64,000 nucleotides of DNA from Liminaster sp964567855 (lineage in GTDB: Bacteria; Bacteroidota; Bacteroidia; Bacteroidales; UBA3663). Each line of letters begins with the position of its first letter. The stretch's first letter is position 1. The notes beneath the pieces are model-generated. The model searched no databases. It was not told the origin of the DNA and saw only the letters and a program-made list of their open reading frames with translations. The position numbers were made by a program, and so were the translations under genes. Where the stretch lies: positions 13,566 through 77,565 of the forward strand of contig CAZMOE010000010.1 in the NCBI GenBank assembly GCA_964567855.1. Direction: 5' to 3'. Shown here piece by piece: positions 26,879 through 36,432 of the stretch.

Positions 26879-29653
26879 ATGAAGAAAGCTTTACTTTTTT
26901 CTTTACTTGCAGCTACAACGATTGCCGGTGTGGATGCGCAAGGTCGTAAGTGGGACTTCCGTAACTGGAGTGCCGCTACAGTGAACAATTTGAAGGCAGG
27001 CTCCGATTGGAGCGATATCGAGAAAAAGGACGGTACTGCACCGACTGAACTTTCTAAAGATAACTGCTTCTGGGAAGTAACACATCAAGGTACTGCCGAT
27101 GGTGTGACTATTACTGCCAATGGTGTGGCTATTGCCGAACTCGAAGGTTTGCTTTATACCAACACGACAGACCGTTCTTTGGCCATTGCCGTTAACTATC
27201 AGGTCGCCGATGCCTCCAGCGGATTCGGTCCTTATGAGGGTGCTTCTTATCTATGGTTCGGTGGTAGCAAAAAGGATTATTTCGTAATTCCGAATGTGGC
27301 TCCCGGTACGGAAATTACCATGGGCATAGAGTCTCATAAGTTGACTGACGCCCGTGGTGTGGAGCTTTACATTTATTCCGGTAATAAGAAAGGTACGAAG
27401 TTGAAAGATATCGATGGCAATGATGTCGGTACACCGACCACTTATCAGGAATTTACCTGGTATCTTCCTACTGAAGGTATTACCGAAGAGCCTAACGAGG
27501 ACGGTACTTATAACATTATGATGTATAATACCAACGGTTGTCATGTTTATTATATTACAGTAGGTGAAAATAGTGTCAATCCGGATCAGATTAATGTCGC
27601 TTATCTTTATGACGGCGCTTATTCTACTTACTGCGGTATCGACGAAGATCCGATTTACAACAACGTTATTCAGAATTATGTTTCTACGGCTATCGACTTT
27701 AGCCAGTTGAATGGTATGAGTACTGCCGATTTGAATGATTCTCTTACCAAGTACGATGTCGTTGTTTTAAGTGAGGCAGTTAGTAGTGGCAATGACTATG
27801 CCAAGGCTATGGTTGATATTGTCAATAAAGTACCGATGCTGAATCTTAAGTCCTTTATGTATAGGAACTGGGGATGGGGTGTAGGTGCTAATCCTTCTCC
27901 CAAGGCTAATACTGTAGTCGTAAATGAGGCATATTTTGAACATGAACTTTTCAATAATATTACATTGGAGAGCGATGGTACGCTTCCGATTTTTGAAATT
28001 ACCGGCGATGATCTTCCGTCAGGTAAGGAGAATACCAATCTTGTTCAGGCATGGACTGCTACTGCAGGTTCTTTAGTTGCTGATGATGAAATTATTGCTA
28101 CTGCAGGTGGTGATAAGGCTATTCACAGCCATGGTACAAGAAATACCTATATGCTGATTCCTATTTCTTCCGATAATCTCCTTGTTGATGGAGAGGCAGT
28201 GTTGACGGCTGATGCTTATGTGCTCGTTGATAATGCTATTGGACTGTTGGCGGCTACCAAGTCTAAAGTGACTCCGGCTGCTTCTCCTGTGGTTACGACT
28301 GTTGCAGAGGATCAGGTTACGACTGTTTCTATCTCTTGTGCTACTGCTGGCTCTACTATTTATTATACAGTAGACGGAACTGATCCTACTACTGCCAGCG
28401 CAGTTTATACAGAGCCTTTCTCGGTTACTGTAGATGGTATTGTCGTTAAAGCTTTTGCTACAGCACAGGGTTATGAGCCGAGTGCTGTAACAACTTCAAC
28501 CATTGTTGTTAAATCCAAACTTGCGGCTCCTGTAATTTCTGTCGAAGGTGCACTTGTAACAATTACAGCTGCTGAAGGCGATATTTACTTCAATGTTTCT
28601 GGTTCAACCGCTATAGCAGCTTCTCAGAAGTATGAGGCTCCGTTCGAGGCTCCTTATTCTTGTGAAATTACTGCATTCACAGCTTCTGATACGAAGTTGG
28701 CTTCAGATGCTGTTACTGCTACTGTGTCAGTTGCCGGCTCAATCTATAACAAGGAGCTTGTTCACGTAACGTTTGACAGCTCTGAGGGTTGGCCTTCTGC
28801 ATCCAAGTCTCAGCGTCTTATTGCAGCTTACAATGCCCTTTCTACAGAGCCTACCGACTCAACGCTTGTGACTGTTAAGGCTTCTGACGGTGTTACTGAC
28901 TCTACTTATTATGAGTATGAGTATGCTCCTCTTGATGTAGAACCTTATGTTCTTGAAGCTGAGAATATCGGCTGGAGATTGGAAAGCCACGGTCAGCAGT
29001 TGTATTACGTTACTGACTATAATAATGCTCTTTGTTACGAAGGAGGTCCGACTGCTTATGGTTATTCTTCTGTATTTGCTGCCAAGTTCTTTACCAGGTA
29101 TGCTATCGGTTTCCAAAATATCAAGCATGTTCGTGAAGATGGCGTGGCCAATGCGTTCTTGACATCAAAAGTGAAATATCAGGCTCCGTTTGAGCTGGCT
29201 CTTCTTATGTCGCATGTCGTAGGCTCTGGTGCCAATCAGACTCTTTACGCAGTTGAACCTGGTCAGGAGGCATCTGGCAATATTCTTGTCGCAAGATTTG
29301 AAGTTGCAGTTTCTGTGGATGGTGAAAACTGGAATGTGGTAGATACGCTCAAGACTACTTGCAACAAGATGGTTGAACGTAAGAGCCTTGTATATGAAGG
29401 TACAGATGAAGTATTTGTTCGTGTGAAGTCTCTTCGTCCTGAAAACCTTGTTAGCAGCTCTAATCAGAAGGCCAACATTTCCGATATTATTATCTGCGGC
29501 GAGGGTGAAGATAATGCTATTGAAAACATTGCTGCTGACAAGGTACAGCAGAATGAAAACGGTGTGATCTTCGATCTTTTCGGTCGTCGCGTAAGTATTG
29601 TCGAAAATGGCAAACTTTATATCCGTGACGGTAAGAAGTTCATGGTTAAATAA
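26879..29653 (+). CDS. Large secreted protein of unknown function with FN3/CHB_HEX-like domain
   Basis: A 925-codon frame from the ATG at 26879, chosen because it gives a clean signal peptide (MKKALLFSLLAATTIAGVDA) and lies downstream of the -7 box. Residues about 20-240 form a beta-rich domain, about 245-465 an alpha/beta-looking region, and about 482-545 a chitobiase C-terminal or FN3-like domain (STIYYTVDGTDPTTASAVYT). A further beta-rich region and a C-terminal sorting-like tail (FDLFGRRV, then NGKLYIRDGKKFMVK) follow. No catalytic motif was recognised. Strongly biased, T-ending codons suggest high expression. Its place between two pectate lyases suggests a role in pectin binding or breakdown. 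It ends in a good terminator. Confidence 0.8.
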   Translation: MKKALLFSLLAATTIAGVDAQGRKWDFRNWSAATVNNLKAGSDWSDIEKKDGTAPTELSKDNCFWEVTHQGTADGVTITANGVAIAELEGLLYTNTTDRSLAIAVNYQVADASSGFGPYEGASYLWFGGSKKDYFVIPNVAPGTEITMGIESHKLTDARGVELYIYSGNKKGTKLKDIDGNDVGTPTTYQEFTWYLPTEGITEEPNEDGTYNIMMYNTNGCHVYYITVGENSVNPDQINVAYLYDGAYSTYCGIDEDPIYNNVIQNYVSTAIDFSQLNGMSTADLNDSLTKYDVVVLSEAVSSGNDYAKAMVDIVNKVPMLNLKSFMYRNWGWGVGANPSPKANTVVVNEAYFEHELFNNITLESDGTLPIFEITGDDLPSGKENTNLVQAWTATAGSLVADDEIIATAGGDKAIHSHGTRNTYMLIPISSDNLLVDGEAVLTADAYVLVDNAIGLLAATKSKVTPAASPVVTTVAEDQVTTVSISCATAGSTIYYTVDGTDPTTASAVYTEPFSVTVDGIVVKAFATAQGYEPSAVTTSTIVVKSKLAAPVISVEGALVTITAAEGDIYFNVSGSTAIAASQKYEAPFEAPYSCEITAFTASDTKLASDAVTATVSVAGSIYNKELVHVTFDSSEGWPSASKSQRLIAAYNALSTEPTDSTLVTVKASDGVTDSTYYEYEYAPLDVEPYVLEAENIGWRLESHGQQLYYVTDYNNALCYEGGPTAYGYSSVFAAKFFTRYAIGFQNIKHVREDGVANAFLTSKVKYQAPFELALLMSHVVGSGANQTLYAVEPGQEASGNILVARFEVAVSVDGENWNVVDTLKTTCNKMVERKSLVYEGTDEVFVRVKSLRPENLVSSSNQKANISDIIICGEGEDNAIENIAADKVQQNENGVIFDLFGRRVSIVENGKLYIRDGKKFMVK

Positions 29654-29686
29654 GTTGACAGTCATTTGACAAACTTTGTTTTCGAT

Positions 29687-29730
29687 ATTTAGGGCTGAAT
29701 CTGTTTTAGGTTCGGCCCTAAATCTTTTTA
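29687..29730 (+). terminator. Terminator after the unknown secreted protein
   Basis: ATTTAGGGCTGAA at 29687-29699 pairs with TTCGGCCCTAAAT at 29711-29723 (one G-T pair), followed by CTTTTTA. It lies 34 bp after the stop codon. Confidence 0.85.
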
Positions 29731-30226
29731 TTGGCTTAACCGCTTTTTAAAATTTTTGTGGGGCTTTGATTGCTTCGTCGAACTTGTGATTTTTGTCGGT
29801 GTAAGAGGATTCTTGTTTGTTGTAGACGATAGTAAAAAGACTGTGATGACGAATAACAGGTAGGAGTATTTTTCTCTTATCCAAGTGGCGAAAAAATACA
29901 CCCTGGATATGACTGGGATTTTACGAGTGAAAAGAAATGCTCTGATGATAGGGTATAAAATTTATAGAAAATGAATTATTTTTTTTATTTTTGAGTCAAA
30001 ATTATAGACTTTGGATTCTTTTTCTTTAATATTTGTTGTTAATTCTGACGAACTATATATTATATATGTGATAAAATGATTACCTTTGTCGGTGCCATAT
30101 ATGTATAAATGCGTGTGGAGAGATTGTTTTTATTCTTTTATTGTAGTAGAATAAAACTCATATAAACAGCTTTGAGGCATGTTTGGCAATAATGAATGTG
30201 AAACAATTAACCCTATATTTTATATT
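29731..30226 (+). other. Intergenic region upstream of the PL1 gene
   Basis: About 500 bp without a gene. Two -7-type boxes are present: TATTTTTG at 29986-29993 and TACCTTTG at 30081-30088. The second is closer to the start and would leave a leader of about 135 nt. No clear hairpin was seen. Confidence 0.5.
30081..30088 (+). promoter_or_regulatory. -7 box for the PL1 fusion protein
   Basis: TACCTTTG fits TAnnTTTG exactly; no good TTTG lies 19-21 bp upstream, so an activator may be needed if this is the promoter. Confidence 0.45.
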
Positions 30227-33200
30227 ATGAAACATATTTCGACTCTTTTGGTAGCAGGAAGTCTGTTGATGTGCTCTGCATCGACAGCTGCGGCTCAACA
30301 ACTGGCTTTCCCGGGTGCTCAGGGGTGGGGACGTTTTGCAAAAGGCGGCCGTACCGGATCTGTCTACCATGTAACTAATCTTAATGACAGTGGAACAGGA
30401 TCCCTTCGGGATGCCGTGAGCAAATCCAACCGCATTATTGTTTTCGATGTGGCCGGTGTTATCAATATTAGCAGCCGTATTGTATTTGCCAGCAATCTTT
30501 ATGTGGCTGGTCAGACTGCGCCGGGTGAAGGTATTACGGTTTACGGTAACGGTGTTTCCTTTTCGGGAGCAAGCAATATTATCTGCCGTCACATGCGTTT
30601 CCGTATGGGTAAAGGCGGAGATTCCGGTAAAGATTGTGCCGGCATTGCCAATGGTACGAATATGATTTTTGATCATTGTTCTTTTGCTTGGGGATTGGAT
30701 GAGACTTTTTCTATCAATCCGGATGGAAAGGGTACCTTGCACAGCATTACATTGATGAATTGTGTTTTCGGACAGGGCCTTTTGACCCACTCTGCCGGAG
30801 GTCTGATGCAGGCTGACAGCATAACTCTTTATCGAAATTTCTATTGTGACAACGGAACGCGTAACAATAAGGTGAAAGGTTATCATCAATATGTGAACAA
30901 TGTTGTCTATAACTGGAAGAATGGTTGCTACATCATGGGGGGCGACTCCAGCGGAGAAAGTCATGCCAATACTCAGAGCAACCTCTTCATCAATGGCCCT
31001 GCTGGCGGTGGCAACGCTTGTACGACGGGTAATGATCTGTTCCATATTTATGCTGAGGATAACTGGCAGGATCGTGATAAGGATGGAGCGCTGAATCCTT
31101 ATTTGATTCCCAACGATGAGTACACCGGTGGCGTTGATTTCCAGTCAACTCCTTTCAATTTCCCGGCTTTGGAAATAGTTCCCGCCCTGACACTGATTGA
31201 TGAGGTGTTGCCGACGGTGGGTGCTTCTTTGCCGTATCGGGATTATGTCGATTATTACATGATTGACGAATGTAAATCTTTTGGTAAGAAGGGTGTGCTG
31301 ATCTCCGATGAAAAAACATTGCCTTATGGTGTGCCTTCTTCATGGAATGTATGGAAGGGAAAAGCTCGTGTCGATAGTGATAATGACGGTATGCCTGATG
31401 TATGGGAGGTGGCCAATGGTACCGATCCGAGCAAGGACGATGCCATGACGGTGGCAGCCAACGGCTATACCAATATTGAAAATTACATTAACGGCATCAC
31501 GGCAGAAAGTGTAGATTTCTTCCTTCGTGCTCCCATGTTGTTGGAGTTGGCAGAATCTACGCCGACTTCTTTGGAACTCGCGTGGGCGGATTACACGGAA
31601 GGTGAGGACGGCTTCATTGTAGAAATGGAAAAAGACGGGGCCTTCGTCGAAGTCGGAAGAACTGTCGCTAATGTCAAAACGTTTACTATTCGTGAAGGGC
31701 TGGAGGCCGGAACTGCTTATAATGTGCGGGTATGTGCTTATAAGGGCGATGACCGATCTGAATACACTGCCGTGGTTGTCAAAACTATGCCGGAGCAGGT
31801 TGAGATGGTTGATGTGGATAATTATGTGGCCGATTATACCTGGAATGGGGGAGACGGTGTCTGGGATTTTACCTCTCCTCTTTGGAATGGCGCTGTTTAT
31901 CAAGATGGAGGGAGGGTCCTTTTCCAGGCTGATACTCCTGCCAATGTGACTTTGAACGAAACTGTGGCTCCGGCTTCTGTTGTCGTAAATGGAAACGCTG
32001 ATGTTACCATTAGTGGTGAAGGTGGTGTGATTGGCGGTGCCGGATCCATGAATAAGGCGGGTGCCGGTGTACTGAAACTGGAAGGTAACAATGCTTATAC
32101 GGGCGCTACTGTATTGCGTGGAGGTACAATCGAGTTTGCATCCCTTAAAAATGGTGGAGAAAACAGTGCTATCGGTGCAAGTCAGGAATTTGCCCAAAAT
32201 TGGGTATGGTATGGTGGTACTTACCGTTATACCGGTGCTTCGACATCAACCAACCGTTCTGCTACTATTTATAAGGATACGGAATTTGATATCGCTAACG
32301 GATCTGCGACTGTTACCATGTCTGGAAAAATGGAGGGTAACGGAGGTTTTGTTCTCAACGGCAAGGGTACGCTGTCTTTGAATAAGAATGATTTCTTTGC
32401 TTACGAGGGCGCTACCGTGCTTCGCGGAGGTAAATTTTATCTCAATGGTGTTTCTACCATGTGGAGCGATAAATTGGTGAAACTTGGCGACTCTCCGAAA
32501 CTTGTTTTGGCTGGTGGAGCTTTTGAAACGAAAGATGCCAACGATACTTATGCAACTTATCAGTTCCCGATCGAGGTGGAGAGCGATACCTATTCTACTT
32601 TCAAGGTACATCGTAATTGTTCTATCGCATCGGAAGTAAGCGGTGATGGCACGATTGAATTTCAGGCTACCTATTTGCGTGAATATGTGACGGGTAACTG
32701 GGAGAATTTTACTGGTACGCTTGTTGTGAACGGCGTAAATAGCAAAGCCGGAGAATGTCAGTTTATGCTTTATAATGGCAAGGGTATTGAAAATGCCCCA
32801 TTGTATCTGAAAGGAAATGTTCAGGTTGTATCATGGAAGGCTTCTGCTACCTATTATCTCGGTGGCCTTTCGGGTGATGCCGGTACTTATCTTTCCGGAT
32901 TCTCTAAAAATACGAAGACCTCTAACGGTACTTGGATTGTCGGTGGTGCCAATACCGATGAGACATTCCATGGTGTGATTGATAACCGTTGCTCTGCAAA
33001 TAATTATAATGGTACCGTTAATATTCGGAAAATCGGTACCGGTTTGTGGCGTCTTACCGGTAAAAACGTCTATTCCGGTAAAACTGATGTGGAGGAAGGT
33101 AAGCTCGTTATCAACGGGCAGAATACCGGAGCTGGGGCCGTGACTGTAATGGACGGAGCTACTTTGGCCGGAACCGGAACCGTATCTGCTGCTGTGACAG

Positions 33201-33742
33201 TAAAAGCAGGAGGCACGGTTTATGCCGGTGATACTGCTATCGTCAATAAGAATACTTTGATAGTGAACAAACTGAATATTGAGGAAGGTGGAGCGATTTG
33301 CATTCCACTTCAGCATGATGCAACTCTTAACAAGTCCAACCGTCTTGTTCTCAAGGGCGATGTCAATCTCAATAATGCAGTTTTGAAACTGGATATGGGA
33401 TATGTGACCAAGGCTATTTCTGATAATTCTTATTTCACCGTATTCGATGTTTCTGCCAAGCCGGCTGTTTCCGGTAGTTTTACAACTGTGGAACCGGCCG
33501 TTCCGAGTGAAGAACAAGAATGGGATCTTACCTCTCTCTTCACAACCGGACGTCTGTATGTGCGTCAGAAAGGTTGGAACGGTATCGAAAATGTTGCTGG
33601 CGATAAGGCTCAAACAATTAAAACTGTGTTGTATGACCTTTGCGGCAATATCGTAGATGCGGAAAATGCCAAGGGAATTTATGTCAGCAAGACATGGACT
33701 GCCGACGGAAAGGTTTCTGTCAAGCGGGTATTGATTCCGTGA
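30227..33742 (+). CDS. Secreted PL1 pectate lyase fused to FN3 and autotransporter-type beta repeats
   Basis: The ATG at 30227 gives a signal peptide ending STAAAQQ and 1171 residues; an earlier ATG at 30179 would place 16 polar residues before it. Residues about 25-340 are a family 1 pectate lyase (FPGAQGWGRFAKGGR, LNDSGTGSLRDAV, MIFDHCSFAWGLDE). A DSDNDGMPDVWEVANGTD segment (about 382-400) looks like a calcium-binding repeat. An FN3 domain lies at about 440-525. Autotransporter-associated beta-strand repeats follow at about 604-640, 704-740 and 934-965, each with a G-x-L-x-L-x-G-x-N core. The C-terminus YDLCGNIV...KGIYVSK resembles a sorting signal. It should cleave homogalacturonan outside the cell. 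No autotransporter beta-barrel is present. Confidence 0.85.
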   Translation: MKHISTLLVAGSLLMCSASTAAAQQLAFPGAQGWGRFAKGGRTGSVYHVTNLNDSGTGSLRDAVSKSNRIIVFDVAGVINISSRIVFASNLYVAGQTAPGEGITVYGNGVSFSGASNIICRHMRFRMGKGGDSGKDCAGIANGTNMIFDHCSFAWGLDETFSINPDGKGTLHSITLMNCVFGQGLLTHSAGGLMQADSITLYRNFYCDNGTRNNKVKGYHQYVNNVVYNWKNGCYIMGGDSSGESHANTQSNLFINGPAGGGNACTTGNDLFHIYAEDNWQDRDKDGALNPYLIPNDEYTGGVDFQSTPFNFPALEIVPALTLIDEVLPTVGASLPYRDYVDYYMIDECKSFGKKGVLISDEKTLPYGVPSSWNVWKGKARVDSDNDGMPDVWEVANGTDPSKDDAMTVAANGYTNIENYINGITAESVDFFLRAPMLLELAESTPTSLELAWADYTEGEDGFIVEMEKDGAFVEVGRTVANVKTFTIREGLEAGTAYNVRVCAYKGDDRSEYTAVVVKTMPEQVEMVDVDNYVADYTWNGGDGVWDFTSPLWNGAVYQDGGRVLFQADTPANVTLNETVAPASVVVNGNADVTISGEGGVIGGAGSMNKAGAGVLKLEGNNAYTGATVLRGGTIEFASLKNGGENSAIGASQEFAQNWVWYGGTYRYTGASTSTNRSATIYKDTEFDIANGSATVTMSGKMEGNGGFVLNGKGTLSLNKNDFFAYEGATVLRGGKFYLNGVSTMWSDKLVKLGDSPKLVLAGGAFETKDANDTYATYQFPIEVESDTYSTFKVHRNCSIASEVSGDGTIEFQATYLREYVTGNWENFTGTLVVNGVNSKAGECQFMLYNGKGIENAPLYLKGNVQVVSWKASATYYLGGLSGDAGTYLSGFSKNTKTSNGTWIVGGANTDETFHGVIDNRCSANNYNGTVNIRKIGTGLWRLTGKNVYSGKTDVEEGKLVINGQNTGAGAVTVMDGATLAGTGTVSAAVTVKAGGTVYAGDTAIVNKNTLIVNKLNIEEGGAICIPLQHDATLNKSNRLVLKGDVNLNNAVLKLDMGYVTKAISDNSYFTVFDVSAKPAVSGSFTTVEPAVPSEEQEWDLTSLFTTGRLYVRQKGWNGIENVAGDKAQTIKTVLYDLCGNIVDAENAKGIYVSKTWTADGKVSVKRVLIP

Positions 33743-34094
33743 TGTTGATTTGACAAAGAAAAGAATATGATATTCATTTCAAAAGGTATATGGGAGTACC
33801 ATAGAATCTGATTCGAAAGAAGAGGATGTGCCAGGAATAATAGTGACGATTGATTTTGGCGGCCGGGTGTCTGGTGTCGAATCGGACAGACCTTCTAATT
33901 TTAAGGATTTCCAGTCCTTGATAAGATAGAGCGCTGGTCAGCAAAAGGGTTGCTTGTTTCGGGCATATCCTCTCCGACGTTGAATCGTGGGAGAGGATGC
34001 TCGGTTTCTCTTGACAGATTTTTATTCTCTATTTGCCTGTTGTTTATCGAAAATATCAATTATCTATTATACAATTTAATATTATTTTGAACCG
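33743..34094 (+). other. Intergenic region before the SusCD string
   Basis: About 350 bp without a gene. It contains the hairpin described at 33967-33998. No strong TAnnTTTG box at a proper distance was found; ATTATTTTG just before the ATG at 34095 is too close to act as a normal promoter. Confidence 0.4.
33967..33998 (+). terminator. Hairpin after the PL1 gene, possible terminator
   Basis: ATCCTCTCC at 33967-33975 pairs perfectly with GGAGAGGAT at 33990-33998 around a 14-base loop. The next bases are only moderately T-rich, so it may be a weak terminator or a processing site. Confidence 0.45.
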
Positions 34095-36419
34095 ATGAAA
34101 AACAAAAGATTCCTGACTGTGCCGGTTATGTGTCTGTTAGGGGCTCCTTTTTTCATTTCGTGTGACGACGATTTGTCAGAAGACAGCCACTATGCCATTC
34201 CGTCATTCCTGAAAGGCAATGCTTACGAGGTTCTTCAAAAAGACGGTAATTACAAAATCTTTTTGAAGGGCGTCGATTTGGTTGGCTATAGGGATGTTGT
34301 CGACAGCCAGCTGTTAACGGTTGTTGCCCCGTCTGACGAGGCATTCAGAACCTTCTTGCAGAAGAAGGGGTGTGAAACCATTGAGGAACTTTATGAAAAA
34401 GATCCCCAATATGTAACCCAGCTGATAACCTATCATCTTCTTTACTATGCATTTGACTGGGAGAAGATGGTGAATTTCCGTCCTTTGCAAGGTGATGGGG
34501 CCACCGCCGATCAGCGAGAGGTCCAAGCCGGATGTTATAATCGTTATCGTACACGTTGCACGCCTCCTGATACACGGGCATTCAATTCTTCTCCGTCAGT
34601 CAACGATTCTGTGACGGTGTATCACTTGGACCGTATGATGCCGGTGTTTTCATCGAAGTATTTTAATACTCTCGATATCGATGCGAAGCGTAATTACGAA
34701 TATTTCTTTAAGAATTCTACCTGGACGGGTGGCGACTATGCTCCGGGACTTTCCGGTGGTTTCAACATTGCCAATGCCAGCGTGACGGATGCCAACAGCG
34801 TGATTACCGATAACGGTTATCTGTATCATGTGGATCAGGTCATCGAACCGCTCAAGACCATCTATGAAGTATTGCGTGATGAAGAGGATTATAATACTTT
34901 CTTTGAACTGTATGATTCATATTCCACGTATGTATTGGATGAGGTAGAGACTCAGAACAGAGGTACTGCGGTTTATCTGCATCAGCATAATGGAGTGCCG
35001 AATATCGCGTTGGAGTGGTACACGAGCAGTTATCTGAGCTTTGCACAGAATACGCTGCTGGCTTATACCTTGTTTGTGCCTACCAATGCTGCAATCAAGA
35101 CTATGTTTGAGAATTTCTGGAAAGATTCCGGCTATGGAAACGATGTGAAAAATCTCGATCCGTTAATTCTTCAGTATTTTATCATGCAGGCTTATGCGAA
35201 TAATACTCGTGTCTGCTTCCCGGAAGAAATTGAAAAAGAGTTGATTGAAACACCTTTCGGAACTCTTGTCAATATCGATCCTGATCAGGTATCTGATCCC
35301 CGCATGTGCTGTAATGGTGTCATTTACGGTGCCGATAATATGGATGTGCCGGCGATTTTCTCATCTGTTGCCGGTCCTGCTTTCAAAGACGTACGTTATT
35401 TGCCCTATCTCTATGCTTTGAGAGGTTCTGATCTGATGCTTTCTTTGGCTTCCAAGGAGGCAGACTTCATCACATTGATTCCGGATACGGCCCAATTTAC
35501 GGCTGATCGTATGCGTCTCCAGAAAGTTTTGGACTCTAATGAACTTCAGGTTTGGGATGATGAGGCTGGTGCTTATGTCGCTTTAGGAAGCGGTGTCATG
35601 ACCAATATGGTGAATATGAACACTTCTACAAATGCTGTGGAATTGAGTACCGATGAGATTCAGGTTATTGAAACCAATGCTCCATTCAATTATTGGTATG
35701 TTTATGACGGCAAGATCACTACCAATGCCCTTTTCAATGAGCAGCTGAATCCTTCTTATACCGGCGATCCGTTTGTCGCTTTCCATGAAATTAAACGTGG
35801 AGAAGATAAAGATTGGGACAACGGTAAGGCTTATTCTTATGATTATCCCGGTATTTTCATGCCTGCCGATGGCGGAAGGAAGCTGGAGTATGAATTGGCT
35901 ATCTGTCAGGACAAGAATTATCCTTATTATGTGTTCTCGCAGTTGCTTCGTGCGGCCAATCTGATAAAAGACGGAGCTTTCACCGGTTCTCTGACTCTGG
36001 ATCCGGAAGCGCCGCGTTTTATCGCTATGATTCCGACCAATGAGGCATTCAAAGAAATGATCGGGGAAATTCCCGGATGTGCCAAATGCTCGTTGGACGC
36101 CAATTATAAATTGGTAGGCAGTCCCACTGCAGCAACGTTGGCCGCTTATCTGTGTTCTTATTTCATCACAGCCGATCGCAATTCTTTTACCGCTTATCCT
36201 TATTTGGGTTCTGTCACGAAAGGAAAGTATGATACGGGCGGAACATTTGGCCTTGAGATCCATGACAATGGCGAGGCCCTCTCTGTCGGCTTTTTCGATA
36301 AGGCGGGTGACGGCGACGCATCTGACCGAAATATCGTGCCTGTGACCGGAAAGTATCACTATCTGCCGTTCGCCTACACCGACGGATGTTTCCAGTTGCT
36401 TGAGGGTGTATTAAAGTAA
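34095..36419 (+). CDS. Fasciclin-domain outer-membrane lipoprotein (first)
   Basis: A 774-residue lipoprotein: signal peptide ending FFISC, then acidic residues DDD right after the Cys, a pattern linked to surface display in Bacteroidota. FAS1-like units can be seen at about residues 40-120 (LTVVAPSDEAFRTFLQKKG, LITYHLLYYAF), about 255-385 (YTLFVPTNAAIKTMFENF, ILQYFIMQAYA) and about 600-710 (FIAMIPTNEAFKEMIGEIPG, LAAYLCSYFITA). FAS1 domains mediate adhesion or ligand binding; next to SusCD pairs they are presumed to help capture glycans at the cell surface. It is the first gene of a seven-gene co-directional string and ends 13 bp before the SusC start. Confidence 0.85.
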   Translation: MKNKRFLTVPVMCLLGAPFFISCDDDLSEDSHYAIPSFLKGNAYEVLQKDGNYKIFLKGVDLVGYRDVVDSQLLTVVAPSDEAFRTFLQKKGCETIEELYEKDPQYVTQLITYHLLYYAFDWEKMVNFRPLQGDGATADQREVQAGCYNRYRTRCTPPDTRAFNSSPSVNDSVTVYHLDRMMPVFSSKYFNTLDIDAKRNYEYFFKNSTWTGGDYAPGLSGGFNIANASVTDANSVITDNGYLYHVDQVIEPLKTIYEVLRDEEDYNTFFELYDSYSTYVLDEVETQNRGTAVYLHQHNGVPNIALEWYTSSYLSFAQNTLLAYTLFVPTNAAIKTMFENFWKDSGYGNDVKNLDPLILQYFIMQAYANNTRVCFPEEIEKELIETPFGTLVNIDPDQVSDPRMCCNGVIYGADNMDVPAIFSSVAGPAFKDVRYLPYLYALRGSDLMLSLASKEADFITLIPDTAQFTADRMRLQKVLDSNELQVWDDEAGAYVALGSGVMTNMVNMNTSTNAVELSTDEIQVIETNAPFNYWYVYDGKITTNALFNEQLNPSYTGDPFVAFHEIKRGEDKDWDNGKAYSYDYPGIFMPADGGRKLEYELAICQDKNYPYYVFSQLLRAANLIKDGAFTGSLTLDPEAPRFIAMIPTNEAFKEMIGEIPGCAKCSLDANYKLVGSPTAATLAAYLCSYFITADRNSFTAYPYLGSVTKGKYDTGGTFGLEIHDNGEALSVGFFDKAGDGDASDRNIVPVTGKYHYLPFAYTDGCFQLLEGVLK

Positions 36420-36432
36420 GGAGGGCTTGAAT

